Assembly: GCF_000321225.1 (NCBI RefSeq)
Contig: NW_004451890.1
Span: forward strand, 1-64,000
DNA length: 64,000 nt
Source: Odobenus rosmarus divergens
Taxonomy: Eukaryota; Chordata; Mammalia; Carnivora; Odobenidae
Direction of reading: 5' to 3'
In this document: positions 41,119 through 51,604 of the stretch, piece after piece
Position numbering within the stretch: the first letter of the stretch is position 1
How the letters are laid out: each line of letters opens with the position of its first letter
Program-made: the position numbers and the translations under genes
Notes under the pieces: model-generated
Databases searched by the model: none
Seen by the model: only the letters and a program-made list of their open reading frames with translations
What the model was told of the DNA's origin: nothing

Positions 41119-41237
41119 AAGGGGTTAAAAGTTCTCTCTTTCTCTCTTATCTATTTATCATCTATCATCATCTATTGGTCAATTTTGGAGGGCTCACAGG
41201 ACAGCAAGAGCTCTGCTCCCATTCCATTATCTTTAAT

Positions 41238-41251
41238 AAGAATAGCTTCTT
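41238..41251. repeat. TSD, left copy (CAN-SINE 2)
   Basis: AAGAATAGCTTCTT, repeated exactly at 41453-41466. Confidence 0.95.
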
Positions 41252-41452
41252 GTGGAGCGTCTGGGTGGCTCAGTCGTTAAGCGTCTGCCTTTGGCTCAGG
41301 TCATGATCCCAGGGTCCTGGGATCGAGCCCTGCACTGGGCTCTCTGCTCAGCGGGAAGCCTGCTTTTCCCTTTCCCACTCTTCCTGCTTGTGTTCTCACT
41401 CTTGTTGTCTCTTTTTCTCTGTCAAATAAATAAATAAAATCTTTAAAAAAAA
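41252..41452 (+). mobile_element. CAN-SINE 2, sense
   Basis: TGGCTCAGTCGTTAAGCGTC, CTCAGGTCATGATCCCAGGG, TCGAGCCCTGCACTGGGC and a tail of AAATAAATAAATAAAATCTT plus A run, flanked by a perfect 14-base TSD. The start reads GTGGAGCG rather than GGGGCG. A well-preserved, probably young copy. Confidence 0.97.
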
Positions 41453-41466
41453 AAGAATAGCTTCTT

Positions 41467-41764
41467 ATCTGTTTTAGAAATTGGGCTTCTGAGTAAGGTT
41501 TGGTTTGAAGAAAAGGTTATCCAGTTGAAAAAAAGAGAGAGAGAGAGTTTTGAAAACCACTCCACTATCTCATTTGCCGTCAGGGAATTCTATGTTTTTC
41601 CTTACATAGATGATTTTCCAAGTTAACTCAAGCTTACTACTTTAACTTGAAAATGTTACAAAAATATATAGCATATAAAAAGAAAATTTAAAAAGTATAT
41701 GCACACTTCTCCTTTTAGAGTATGTTGAACATAGAATATGTTGAACATAATGCATACTTTTCTT
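41467..41764. other. Unique AT-rich sequence
   Basis: No repeat or gene is recognised; the centre is AT-rich (41650-41700) with a short GA run at 41533-41547. Confidence 0.4.
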
Positions 41765-42600
41765 GATGGTTCCAAATTCTCAACCTCTCTGAAGCATTTG
41801 ACAACACTGACATCCCACTCTTTGAAACTTTCCTAGGCGTTCATAACACTGTATCCTTCAGTTTTCTTCCTACTTTTTGCACCATTTTTTTCTCAGTTTC
41901 CTTAACCTACTCTTGTTCTCCCTTTTACTCCTTAAATGTCACTGAATTTCTTCTTTTGTTTTCTTCATTCCCTAACAAAATGATTCTATTGCCCTGGTCT
42001 CAACAGTCTTCTCCTTGCAGATGGCAGACGACTTCTCATTTCACAACTTTGAGTCCATTCTCTACAGAGGAAAACACATTTCAGCTTCTATGGGGCAGGC
42101 GTGGCTACCCAGAGGTCCTGGAGACCTCACAAATACAAGTCCAAATCCTGATTCCTATGATTCTTAAAAGCAGCTTCTATTCTTACTTTCTGAGCCATGG
42201 TGTGATGTTATCAGTCTGTTAGTCACTTAGTTTTGAACCTGAAACTCCCATCAACTAAATCTGCTCTTTTGTCCCGAACCTCCATGAGTTTTAAGATCTG
42301 TTGATTGAGTTCCACAATAAATACAATTATTTTATCTATTTCTTTCCCTAAAACAGAGCTCTAATTGCATTAGTGGCCTATTGGAAAATTTCTATGGCTT
42401 CCCAGTGCGTAAAAAATAAATTCCAAACTTCTGTGTATATCATCTTCCTTGACCTGGCTCCAACTTGCCTTTCTACTTTACTCTCTACACATCTCTGGCT
42501 TTGAATCTGTCTTATACTTAAAATTGTTTGTGTCTATTTTTTATCTTTAGTCTCACTTTTGTCCATTTATCTACCTTTTACCTCTCTCTGAAGGTACAAT
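41765..42600 (+). mobile_element. L2 LINE, sense, long fragment with internal gaps
   Basis: It begins in the reverse-transcriptase region (GCATTTGACAACACTGACAT, CTTTGAAACTTTCCTAGGCG, CATTTTTTTCTCAGTTTCCT) and continues through CTGAAACTCCCATCAACTAA and TATGGCTTCCCAGTGCG to TGGCTCCAACTTGCCTTTC. Gaps against the consensus occur around 41940-42200. No open frame remains. Confidence 0.75.
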
Positions 42601-42605
42601 TTAGG

Positions 42606-42649
42606 TGTTTTTTTTTGTTTTTGTTTTTGTGTTTTTGTTTTTTTTTTAG
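42606..42649. repeat. T-rich (GTTTTT)n low-complexity run
   Basis: T runs broken by single G, between the L2 and the old L1. On the minus strand it reads as an A-rich tail, so it may be the remains of a retroelement tail. Confidence 0.85.
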
Positions 42650-43585
42650 AAAAGTGTGAGTTATCAAACAGTTGTTGCCCTAGAAGCCAGAGACTGGGAG
42701 AAAGTATTCATACTACATATATTTGGCAAAGAACTTGTCTGTATCCAGAAGACCTTATACAATTCAATAATTTAAAAAATGACTAAAAAATCTCATTCAC
42801 AAAAGAATATATACAAATGGCCAATAAGTAAGTAAAAACATGCTCAACATCATTAAAACTGCAACACAATGCACACTGTATCTTGACTAGAATCGCTAAA
42901 ATAAAAACTAACAACCCCAAGTGTTGACGAGCCTGGGGAATAACTTGAACCCCAAGACATTTGCTAGTGGAAATGTAAAATTATACCATAACTTTGGAAA
43001 ATAGTTGGGGAATTTCTCATTAAGTTACATATACACTTAATATATGACCCAATAATTTCACTCTGAGGTATTTTACTCAAAATAAATGAAAACCTATGTT
43101 CTTACAAAAGCTTGTACTTGAATATTCATAGCAGCTTTATGTATATTAGCCCCAAATCAGAAACAACCCACATGTCCATCAGATGATGACTGATAACCAA
43201 TTGTAATATATTCAAAAAATGGACTTCTACTAGGCACTAGAAAGGAATGAACTACAGATCTATATCACAATGTGGGTGAATCTTAAAATATTAAGCTGAG
43301 TGAAAGAAAGATATAAAAGATACATATGGTATGATTCCATTTATATAAAATTCTAAAACAGTCACAACTAATGTATAATGAGAGAAACACATCTGTGGTT
43401 ACATGGGTCTGGACTCATTTCAAAGGGACACAGGGGAACTTTCTGGGCCTAGGGATTGTTCTGTATCATTTCGGGCATGATAGTTACATAAGGATAGACA
43501 TTTGTTACAGCTCATTGAACTGTGTGCTTAAAATGGGTATATTTTATTGTATGTAAATTACACCTCAATAAAATTTTACTACTTA
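42650..43585 (+). mobile_element. Old L1 (L1M-type), 3' part of ORF2 plus 3' UTR, sense
   Basis: AATGGCCAATAAGTAAGTAA, CCCCAAGTGTTGACGAGCC, TTCATAGCAGCTTTATGTAT, GAAACAACCCACATGTCCAT, CTGAGTGAAAGAAAGATATA, TGGTATGATTCCATTTATAT, ATTGAACTGTGTGCTTAAAA and TTACACCTCAATAAAATTTT. These are the terminal ORF2 and 3' UTR blocks in order. Stops are frequent. The A tail is eroded. Confidence 0.93.
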
Positions 43586-43724
43586 TTAATAAGGAAAAAA
43601 ATATTGGTTTTGATCCCTTTAGGCCTTAACTTAGATACTATTTACTTTATTTTAAGTGAATTATGAAATATATTTTACATTTTTTCCTAGCTCAGTTGAG
43701 ACAAATGACTAACAGCATGAACGC

Positions 43725-43930
43725 TTACAGCAGACTGACCAGATCTGAGGACCCTGACACTTAAAGACTGGGCAAATTATTTTATTTTTCTGTGCCTCAG
43801 TTTCTCTCATCTGTTAAATATGGGGATGACAATTGTATCTTTCTCATTAGGTTGTTACAAGGGTTAAATATATTAATATATACGAGACTTACTATAATAT
43901 TTGGTATAGAGTAAGCACTATATGTCTTTT
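43725..43930 (+). mobile_element. MIR SINE, sense
   Basis: CTGGGCAAATTATTTTATTT, TTCTGTGCCTCAGTTTCTCT, CATCTGTTAAATATGGGGAT, CATTAGGTTGTTACAAGGGT and TAGAGTAAGCACTATATG follow MIR. Confidence 0.92.
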
Positions 43931-44169
43931 TTTCTTTCTGTGGAGTGTCCGTCTCAAAATGTTTGTCATATTCTGACTTGAATTTGAGCTGTTTTTGCCA
44001 TTTGATTGCAAGCCACTTGATGGCAAGGGGCATGTTATCTTCTTGATGTCTTGCAAAGATTCTACCACTATATTTTGGGTAGCTGGTTGAAATTATTCCA
44101 CTATTATAATGTGCCCAAATACAGAAATAATACCAGAAACTAATTATCTGTGACTTCCTATTACATGTG

Positions 44170-44312
44170 AACATTTACCATTTAGTCTTCAAAACAACCC
44201 GGCAAGATAGGCACTATCATTGATTCCATTTCATAAATGAGGACACTAGGACCAGAGAGCCTAAATGACTTGCCCAAGGTCACGCAGCCAGGGAGGGAGG
44301 CTGGATTTTAAT
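44170..44312 (-). mobile_element. MIR SINE, antisense
   Basis: AGTCTTCAAAACAACCCGGC, CATTTCATAAATGAGGACAC, AAATGACTTGCCCAAGGTCA and CGCAGCCAGGGAGGGAGGCT follow antisense MIR. Confidence 0.88.
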
Positions 44313-44679
44313 GCTCTCTCAGGGCTTTGGAGTTTTATAGAGACTTTTGTTTCTCTTCTAAGGAGCCTGATATGACTTTATTTCATGTTTTCTTGGGTAT
44401 GATTTTTATGTTCTTGTTTTTTCCTCTCTATTTTCTCTACCTCTTTTTATATGTCACACTTTTCGCATCCTCCATGTACCTGAGGCTAGTAGAATCTACG
44501 GCTGGCCCCTCGAACCCTGCATCCAATCACTTCCATTTTATGAAGGCCAAGAAATTATGTAATTCACTTTGTTTGAATTTTATCTGAAACAAGAGTAAAC
44601 AGGTTTGAGGGAAGGCATACGGAGTTTTCCCTAAAAATAAAATTTTGCAATTCCTGGGGCAGGAAATTTTCCATAATTT

Positions 44680-44910
44680 TTTTTTAAATTGAGATATAGC
44701 AGAGTCACTGCACAAATCATAAGTGCATAGTCCCACGGATTTTTACAAAGTAAATATCCAGGCAACTACCACTTAGACCAAGATATAGATAATTGCCAGA
44801 AGCCCAGAATCCTCTTTTGTTTTGGACAGGGATTTTTTTGACACATCTTATAATTCAGAGTTCTTCTCTGCTTATGTCTGTGTTCTGGATGGTTGCATTT
44901 CAGAATAAAG
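44680..44910. mobile_element. Old L1M-lineage fragment, orientation uncertain
   Basis: AAATTGAGATATAGCAGAGT, GATTTTTACAAAGTAAATAT, CCAGGCAACTACCACTTAGA, CCAAGATATAGATAATTGCC, AGAAGCCCAGAATCCTC resemble a common segment of old L1 elements. The subfamily and strand are not certain. Confidence 0.55.
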
Positions 44911-46261
44911 TAAGTTAATATTATTCACTGATTTTAATAGTCTTATTTTTTCCACCATACTGTATACCCCTGCCGTACACAGATAATGGACAGTGCTTTA
45001 GACCTCTCTTCATTCTGGGAAGCATGTTGCACAGCGGTAAGAGTAAGAAGGACGAGTGGGTAGGTGGGCTATGGGGCTGAACTCCGTGCTCCCAGAATTG
45101 GCTCTTTTCTGCAGAAGCAAGTCTCTCAGGGCAATATTGCCCCAAGCTCCAGACTGCCTGAGTCTGTGTGCAGATTTCTGCGTTTCCCAAAGATGACTTC
45201 AGGCCACACTCTTTCCCAGACCCCAGAGCTTCCCTGAAAGCAGCTAGTCTTTCTGTGTAGGGATCACATCACCTGCTCCTGCCCTGTGACTGTGTCTCTT
45301 TCATGCTCACTGCGTTCCTTTGATCTGCTGAAAATGTCCTTCTCTATACTTCGGATGAACATGAAATTAAACCTGGGGAGCAGAGCCCGGGAGGCTGGGG
45401 CCGGAGCAGGAATGTGTTGCCTGAGGCCCTGGCTGGGCTGTGTTCCAGCGATTGAGAGCTCTGGCCAATGGCCTTAGGAGAGGCAGCCCCAGGACAGGAC
45501 GGGCGGTGAGCCCTGGCTCCCAGTGTGCAGGGGCTGGCCATCAGGCTGCATTTTGAAGATTAGCAGCAGGACTGGGAACTGAGAGGGAGGGGAGGAGTTG
45601 AGGGGGCTTTGGGGAGACTTACTACCCGCTCTGCCCTTCCATAGATAATGCCCCTCATGCTTCTCTCTCTTTCTCTCTCCCCTTTCTTTCATCTGGTGAT
45701 TTGGTGATGAGACAAAGAGCCCTTGGCAGATTCAGGTGCATACCATCTCTATGAGGCAGACTGACTCAGAAGCTAACTGGAGAGATCTCGCTCCCTTATG
45801 GGTTCAGACCTCAACCCCTGACGGTTAGCTCTCGAAGGGGAATCTTCACGAGGGAGGGGCCCCCAGACAAGTTCGTGGGGATCCTCAGGATGTTGGCCCA
45901 TGTGTTTGGCTTGTGCTGCTTTCTTGAGCTCAAGCTGGGCCCTAATGCCTTCCTTGGGGCCCCTGCTCCCATGCAGACAAGATGGACCTTTGGTAAGGCT
46001 TTACAAACACTAAGAGAGTTCGAGAGTGAAGGAAGCGGGGGAAATAGAAACATATTTTGAACATCCTGGCCCACTTCCGTTATGGGTTCCTGATGCTAGC
46101 ACATCCTGCTGCAAGGCGAGCGGCTCCTACCCTCTACTACCTCAAGGCCTTGCGAACCTCGGATGGCCCTCTGCCTAGGATCCTGACATCTTTCATCTTA
46201 GCCTGTACCTGCATGGGGGCGGGGGTTGTTGAGAATGAGAATGAAGCATCTGCCCTTTATT
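44911..46261. other. Unique sequence, ~1.3 kb
   Basis: No repeat or gene is recognised. 45360-45540 is GC-rich with a few CpGs. Open frames remain below 90 codons. Confidence 0.4.
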
Positions 46262-46482
46262 AACTGATAATATGTGCCTGTAAAGTGGTTCACATACATC
46301 GTTTAATTTCCTGGTTCCCAAAACCTTATGCTATGGGTATTATGAAGCCCACATTACGGGTGAAGAAATGAAGTCTTAAACAGATTAATTACCTAGCTCA
46401 CAGCCATGTGACTAGTAAGTGGTGAAGTTAAGATTGAAATCCATGTCTTAACAGCTCACTACTCAAGACCTCCCGCTGTCAT
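46262..46482 (-). mobile_element. MIR SINE, antisense, full length
   Basis: TAAAGTGGTTCACATACATC, GTATTATGAAGCCCACATTA, GGTGAAGAAATGAAGTCTTA, TGACTAGTAAGTGGTGAAGT and TTAACAGCTCACTACTC follow antisense MIR. Confidence 0.85.
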
Positions 46483-46861
46483 ACCTTCCTGGTCAAATCT
46501 GAGAGAAAAACCATTGTGCTGTCTCATGGGAATCTCTCCTCAGCTCCAGTCTCTGGAGTGAGCAACAGGACTCCTCTGGTCACTGCCCCAAGAGGGACCA
46601 CGACCTGTGTGACAGGTGTACAAATTGGCCCACAGGTGCCAACACGGTAGTCCCATCGCTATGCATCGTCCTCCTCCAGCATTCATAAAAGTACTATACA
46701 ATTTAAATAAAGGGGGGAGGGGTCACCACTTCGCAGGCTGATTTTGTGTTTTACAAAAGGCTTCAACATAAGATTCTTTTATGGAGCAAATGCAGGATGC
46801 ATTTCAAGTACCCACTGATTTGCTTACAATCACTCAGGAGTACAACTACTCTGCATGAATA
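46483..46861. other. Unique sequence
   Basis: I see no recognised gene or repeat here. Confidence 0.4.
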
Positions 46862-47045
46862 ATTATTGTTATTGTAAGAGCGACTACCACTTACTGAACA
46901 CCTACTATGTGCCTCATGCATTATATACATATTTTCATTTGTTCATCACAACTTGGCAAGAAGGTATGATCTCCCCCATTTTAGAATTGAAGTCATTGAG
47001 ATACTTTCCACGTTTACAGACAAGTGGAGGTGGAAATCCTTCCGG
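46862..47045 (-). mobile_element. MIR SINE, antisense, partial
   Basis: ACCACTTACTGAACACCTAC, TATGTGCCTCATGCATTATA, ATGATCTCCCCCATTTTAGA match antisense MIR; the right part is decayed. Confidence 0.75.
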
Positions 47046-47354
47046 CTGACTTTAGAGACAATGCCTCTCCCCATTCCAGATGGACGTGGTGATAACAGTC
47101 TTAACAACCTCCCTCACCATCAGATCATTAGCACAAATAACCTTTTTTCTTTCTCTTCGGAATGGGGCACTAAATGTCAAATACTTGTCAATCGCTGATA
47201 AAATATCTTATTTGAACTGGCTTCTCCTTTTGCTCCCATTGAACTGTTCTCCAAAGTCACCGAGCTCTTTTCAAAACTTACTTCCTCTGTAGTCCTGCCG
47301 TTGGGGTGCATCTTATCTAGGGCTCTTTCTAACCCCTCCTCAGTGTTCTCGGTC
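47046..47354. other. Unique sequence
   Basis: I see no recognised gene or repeat. Confidence 0.35.
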
Positions 47355-47562
47355 AAATAAATTCAATTGATTCCACAAATATTCCTCGATGGCTTAGCTC
47401 CTGCCGCTCCCTCAGAATATAATGAGGAAGGAGAAAGATTGTTCCAGGCCCTCAGGGATCTTATATTCAATTGGAGGTTGTCAGAAATTAAATAAATAAT
47501 TATACGAATTATTTATTGAATTAAAATTATGATAAATGCTACCATGGAGAAATACAGTAAAA
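47355..47562 (-). mobile_element. L2 LINE, antisense
   Basis: TTGATTCCACAAATATTCCT, CCAGGCCCTCAGGGATCTTA, TATTCAATTGGAGGTTGTCA and AATTATGATAAATGCTACCA follow antisense L2. Confidence 0.7.
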
Positions 47563-47579
47563 AAAAAAAAGGATATAAT

Positions 47580-47800
47580 CTCAATTCATTTAGTGCCTAT
47601 GGGATACCAATGTACTTTACGAATGTTAGCTTATTTGATTTTCTCAATAATCCTTCGAGAGAGGTCCTATTGTTATCCCTGTTTAGGAGATTAGTAAACC
47701 AAAGCACAGAGGAGAGGTAATGAGTTCAAAGTCCTTAGTTAGTGAGTGGTGGAGCCGACATTTGGTTCCAAGAACTGTGGTTCCAGAGCCTGGATTATTA
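47580..47800 (-). mobile_element. MIR SINE, antisense, split by CAN-SINE 3 (main part)
   Basis: GATTTTCTCAATAATCCTTC, CTATTGTTATCCCTGTTTAG, GTTAGTGAGTGGTGGAGCCG and TTCCAGAGCCTGGATTATTA. The last block (47785-47800) is the SINE target duplicated at 47988-48003; the MIR end continues briefly after it (to about 48020). Confidence 0.85.
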
Positions 47801-47987
47801 TTATTTTTTTAATTTATTTGAGAGAGAGAGAGAGAGAGAGCACAAGCAGGGGGAGGGGCAGAAGGAGAGGGAGAAACAGACTCCCCACTGAGCAGGGAGC
47901 CTGATGTGGGGCTTGATCCCAGGACCCTGAGATCATGACCTCAGCCGAAGGCAGACACCTAACCAACTGAGCCACCCAGGCGCCCCC
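47801..47987 (-). mobile_element. CAN-SINE 3, antisense, inside a MIR
   Basis: Antisense CAN-SINE: ATTTATTTGAGAGAGAGAG, GAGAAACAGACTCCCCACTG, AGCAGGGAGCCTGATG, CTGAGATCATGACC, GAGCCACCCAGGCGCCCC. A perfect 16-base TSD flanks it. Confidence 0.97.
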
Positions 47988-48003
47988 AGAGCCTGGATTA
48001 TTA
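47988..48003. repeat. TSD, right copy (CAN-SINE 3)
   Basis: AGAGCCTGGATTATTA, identical to 47785-47800. Confidence 0.97.
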
Positions 48004-48020
48004 ATCACAAGCTGTAAGAA

Positions 48021-48469
48021 ATAAGTGTTTCAGTGGACACGTTGTGGGGGATGAGAGGGGGTGACAGGCGAGGGCTGTGGAAGAGAGAGCCAGTTTGGCA
48101 GAGTTGGCCCTTCGCCTCTGCTCTTGCCCTATCCCCCTCACCTTTCGGCAAGCCCTGGTCCGCTGGTTGGCTCCTTCCAATTCCACTTTTCCAAAATGTT
48201 CCTCTTTTCTGCTACAGTTTCCAAAGCCTATGAAAATTCTGTGTCTCCATTGGTAAAAAGCAAACAGACCAAGAAATGGCAAAATGAACAAAAGGCAGAA
48301 GCAACAGCAGCTTGGTCCTTCTCAATTGGAATTTGATGTTTGTCTTTCATGTTCTCTTCCTTCGTCTACACCCTAAATGCTGGTGTTTCTTAGGTTCTTA
48401 CCTGACATGAAAATTGCATCTATTTCCAGCCTTGCCCCTGTTTCCTGGGTCTTGGTTCCTCACACACCT
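48021..48469. other. Unique sequence
   Basis: I see no recognised gene or repeat. The 206-codon frame at 48377-48997 starts here but mostly overlaps the following L2. Confidence 0.4.
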
Positions 48470-49315
48470 GTGTCCCCAGCCTGGACCTCCCGTCAGAGGC
48501 TCAGTCCTTGTACACCAGATCCCGCCGCCTGGATGCCTCTCGCAAGACCCTCAAATCCATCAGGTCCTGAACAGACCAGACGACTTTCCCTTCCAAATCG
48601 CACTGTTCTGTTTCGACTAAATCACTCCACTCTGCTCACTCGGCTCGAAATACGGGACTCATCCTACCCTTTTCCTTCTCTCCCATATCACCACCTAAAT
48701 AAATATGACATTCTGCCCACCCCACCTTCAGCCCCGCTTCTCTCTCCCTCCTCTTTCCAACACCCTAGTAGCTGCTGCCCTGCATCCTCTTCTCTGGTCT
48801 TTGGCAACGGACTCCTAATTGACCTCCCTGCCTCCAGTTGGCTCCCCTTCTGTTACACACCCTGCTTCTCCCAGGGCCATTTTTCTGAAGTGCAAACCAT
48901 GTCGTTCCCTTGCTTGAAACTCCAAGAAGAGTTGCTACGGATGGAGGGCCACACTCCTCAGCATAGCCTACACAGCCTCTTAGGCCCTGGACCCTAGTTA
49001 CCCTCACCATGGTCCCCTCACTTTAGCCCAACTCCCTGAAGTTCTCAGCACATGCTGGATTCTTGTATGCCCCTGGGCCTTTGCACATGCTGCTCACACC
49101 ATCTGGTGAGTTTCTTCTCAACCTAGAGGCCTATCTCCTCCCTTATTTTAGCCTCTATAGCACGTGATATCTTGCATTTGTTTCTTTGTCAGCCTCCACT
49201 AGTCACACTCACGAGGGGCAGCGTGTCTTCCTCTCCCTTTCTCTGGTGCCCATGCCTCATGCAGTGCTTGGCACGAGGCAGCTGTTTGTTAAGCGTTTGT
49301 TGAGTGAATGAATGA
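48470..49315 (+). mobile_element. L2 LINE, sense, ~850 bp, to the 3' end
   Basis: CCTGGACCTCCCGTCAGAGG, TCCTGAACAGACCAGACGAC, TAATTGACCTCCCTGCCTCC, GCAAACCATGTCGTTCCCTT, GGGCCTTTGCACATGCTGCT, GTGCCCATGCCTCATGCAGT, TGTTGAGTGAATGAATGAAC. The blocks run in sense L2 order to the 3' terminus. The long open frame across it is remnant or chance. Confidence 0.92.
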
Positions 49316-49589
49316 ACACATAATTTTTCTTTGTTACAATAGGAGATAGTGACTTTTGTGAAGTTAACGAATCTCTCTGAGGTCAGTTGTCTCATCGGGG
49401 AACTTTGGATTTGTATTCGCTTCTGGGCTGAGAGATGGGCTAGATAGTATTTTGGGGTTGCTCTAAGATTTAGGACACTTGTAGTGTGGTGTTCACTGAG
49501 AGCATTTGAACACTGGACAGTGTTCACTATTTAGGATGTATCCATTCAGATTCCTCTCCCTGCCTAAAACTGTTTTTATGAAAAGCATT

Positions 49590-49805
49590 TTAAATCATAT
49601 TAAGATTTACTGAGTCCTCACTCTATCTTGTGCTGGTCTGTTAAGTGCCTTAAAAGGGTAATTGTGGTATTATCCTGACAACAATGAACCAATGAGGTAT
49701 TCTCCTTATCCCCAACTGGCAGATAACAAGTCTGAGGCCCAGGGTCACTAGCTAGTAGGGGGTGGAGTCAAGATTCGGACTCAGTCCCATCCACTGTGAT
49801 TTGCC
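49590..49805 (-). mobile_element. MIR SINE, antisense
   Basis: TTTACTGAGTCCTCACTCTA, ACTGGCAGATAACAAGTCTG, AGGCCCAGGGTCACTAGCTA and AGTCAAGATTCGGACTCAGT follow antisense MIR. Confidence 0.85.
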
Positions 49806-49887
49806 TGTGACCTCCCCCTACTTTATACTATCTCAATTTTTAAAACTGGTTGGGGAGCCAAAGTTTCATTTTACTATAATATAGACC

Positions 49888-50085
49888 AAGGGTTGGCAAA
49901 CTTTTTCTCTAAAGGGCTAGATGGTAAATACGTGATTCTCTGCTGTGGCATATTCTTCTTTTTGTTGGACGGGAGGGGTATCTTTTTATTTTTAGAATCC
50001 TTTAAAAATGTAAAAACCGGCTTTAGTGCATAGGCCAAACACAAACCAAAGGGCTGTGCCCTCAGCAGGGTTTGCCTTCTGTCTC
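49888..50085. mobile_element. hAT nonautonomous element (MER20-like), decayed
   Basis: AAGGGTTGGCAAACTTTTTC, TCTAAAGGGCTAGATGGTAA at the left end is diagnostic. The right end is poor (CAGCAGGGTTTGCC). It is the same family as 59403-59630 in the opposite orientation. Confidence 0.7.
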
Positions 50086-50109
50086 CCTGAGCTTACCAAG
50101 TCAGGACAG

Positions 50110-50400
50110 TTTTTCCCCTCAGACCAAGGAAACAATCCATGGAATTAAGTAATGTTTTAGCAAGTCTTGTTAGCTAGAGATCAAGCAGTATAATTTGACA
50201 GCAAACAGACTGACAGGCCCAGCTTCCTTCACAGCTGCCTCCAAGGGTTTCATTAAATGTTGACCAGCCAGACCACTAATGTCAATTGTTTGCTCCGTGA
50301 ACAGTTATGTTTTATAGAATGTCAGGTTCTGTTGGGAGCAAACATCTTAACTTTTCTATTCTGACCGCAACAATTTACATCAGGACCCTCTCCAAAAAGA
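50110..50400. promoter_or_regulatory. Candidate conserved noncoding element
   Basis: A repeat-free stretch between two repeats, with ATTAAATG, GTCAATTGTTTGC, ACAGTTATG and CAGCTGCC words and low CpG. The role is inferred from appearance only. Confidence 0.3.
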
Positions 50401-50560
50401 TCTGGGATAAAGCAGGGGAGGGGACTTCAGGTCTCTGAGTATCTGCTCTTAAACCTAAGTAAGTCGATCAGTAAATGAAGAGTTTATTCCATGCCTCCTC
50501 CCTAACCTCTAGTGTTATATCTGGGACATAAGAACAAAAGCTCCCTCAAGGAATTTGAAG

Positions 50561-50571
50561 TTCACAAAGAG
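50561..50571. repeat. TSD, left copy (CAN-SINE 4)
   Basis: TTCACAAAGAGG at 50561-50572 is repeated at 50783-50794; its last base or so may belong to the SINE. Confidence 0.9.
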
Positions 50572-50782
50572 GGGTGCCTGGGTGGCTCAGTCGTTAAGCG
50601 TCTGCCTTCGGCTCAGGTCATGATCCCAGGGTCCTGGGATCGAGCCCCGCACTGGGCTCCCTGCTCAGCAGGAAGCCTGCTTCTCCCTCTCCAGCTCCCC
50701 CTGCTTGTGTTCCCTCTCTCGCTGTCTCTCTCTGTCAAAAAAATAAAATAAATAAATAAAATCTTAGGACAACAAAATGCAA
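50572..50782 (+). mobile_element. CAN-SINE 4, sense
   Basis: GGGTGCCTGGGTGGCTCAGT, CGTTAAGCGTCTGCCTTCGG, GATCGAGCCCCGCACTGGGC, GCTTGTGTTCCCTCTCTCGC and an AAATAAATAAATAAAATCTT tail. CpGs of the tRNA-derived head are still intact, suggesting youth. Confidence 0.97.
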
Positions 50783-50805
50783 TTCACAAAGAGGAGAAGG
50801 GAAAC

Positions 50806-50985
50806 CCAGTGGTTCTTAATCTTTTGGGAGGTGAGAGACCCCTCTGAGTATTGAAAATCACTGTAGACCCTATCCCCGCTATGGCTGGGTGAAGAGACAC
50901 AGCACCTAGCTTGGTGTTAATTTTCAAGATTTTTACTCTCCAGAAGTCTAGGCACAGGCTCAGTTTAAAACCTCTTGCTTTAAAC
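50806..50985. mobile_element. Old hAT-type element (family uncertain)
   Basis: It begins CCAGTGGTTCTTAATCTTTT, a hAT terminal-repeat start, with GAGAGACCCCTCTGAG close behind. The far end has AGTTTAAAACCTCTTG, compatible with the inverted partner. Confidence 0.5.
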
Positions 50986-51604
50986 AACTGGAGAAAAACT
51001 AAATGCTTAAGTGTGTGGTATTGATCGAAGAATCAGAACTCTTCTGAGCCAGGCACGTCTCCGGAGGAATGTGTTCTCAGGCTGCCACCCACCTGTTTCT
51101 GGGTCAACGCCATCACTCAGCCACCAGTAAGAAAGACCCATTTTCTTGGCATTTCTGTCTGTGTTATTCAGGGAGATGTGAGACCGAGTATGGAGCACCA
51201 GAGGTTTGCTCCCCTCTGTCCTCTGCTCCTTATCTCTGCGTGTCATGTTTTCTAGCCAGCGCGTTTAATGGGAGGTCATGGTTCCCTTGTCAGCAGTTTC
51301 CTGAGAGAGTTTTACCACAAGCTCAGGACGGCCCTCTGGGAAGAGAGAAGCATGAGCTGTCTCAGACTCCTGCTCAATGAAGCATGTGTTCAAAAACAAA
51401 TCTTATTCTCCTTTCAAAATGGCGACCTTCAGAGTGCACATGCCTGATCTGTACCTAAGGGCAAAGGGTCCTCTGGGGCCCCAGGGTGGGCACCTGAGTG
51501 TTGTCGTTGGTGATGCCGGGCACCAAGGAAGGGGTAGCAGGGGGTGGCTGCTGAGCTGGCCCCTCCGAACCTGGCATTTGGTTCTTGTATGTTTGTTCTC
51601 ATGG
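50986..51604. other. Unique sequence
   Basis: I see no recognised gene or repeat. A 103-codon frame (51069-51380) has no family signature. Confidence 0.4.

Noticed and set aside
42906..43160. Fragment of an intact L1 ORF2
   Set aside because: It is clearly L1-derived but full of stops; it is a relic without coding potential.
47820..47841. Independent (GA)n microsatellite
   Set aside because: It is the CT-rich 3' region of an antisense CAN-SINE, not a separate locus.
48377..48997. 206-codon plus-strand open frame
   Set aside because: Most of it overlaps a decayed sense L2 (48470-49315); the translation shows no conserved reverse-transcriptase signature or other domain.
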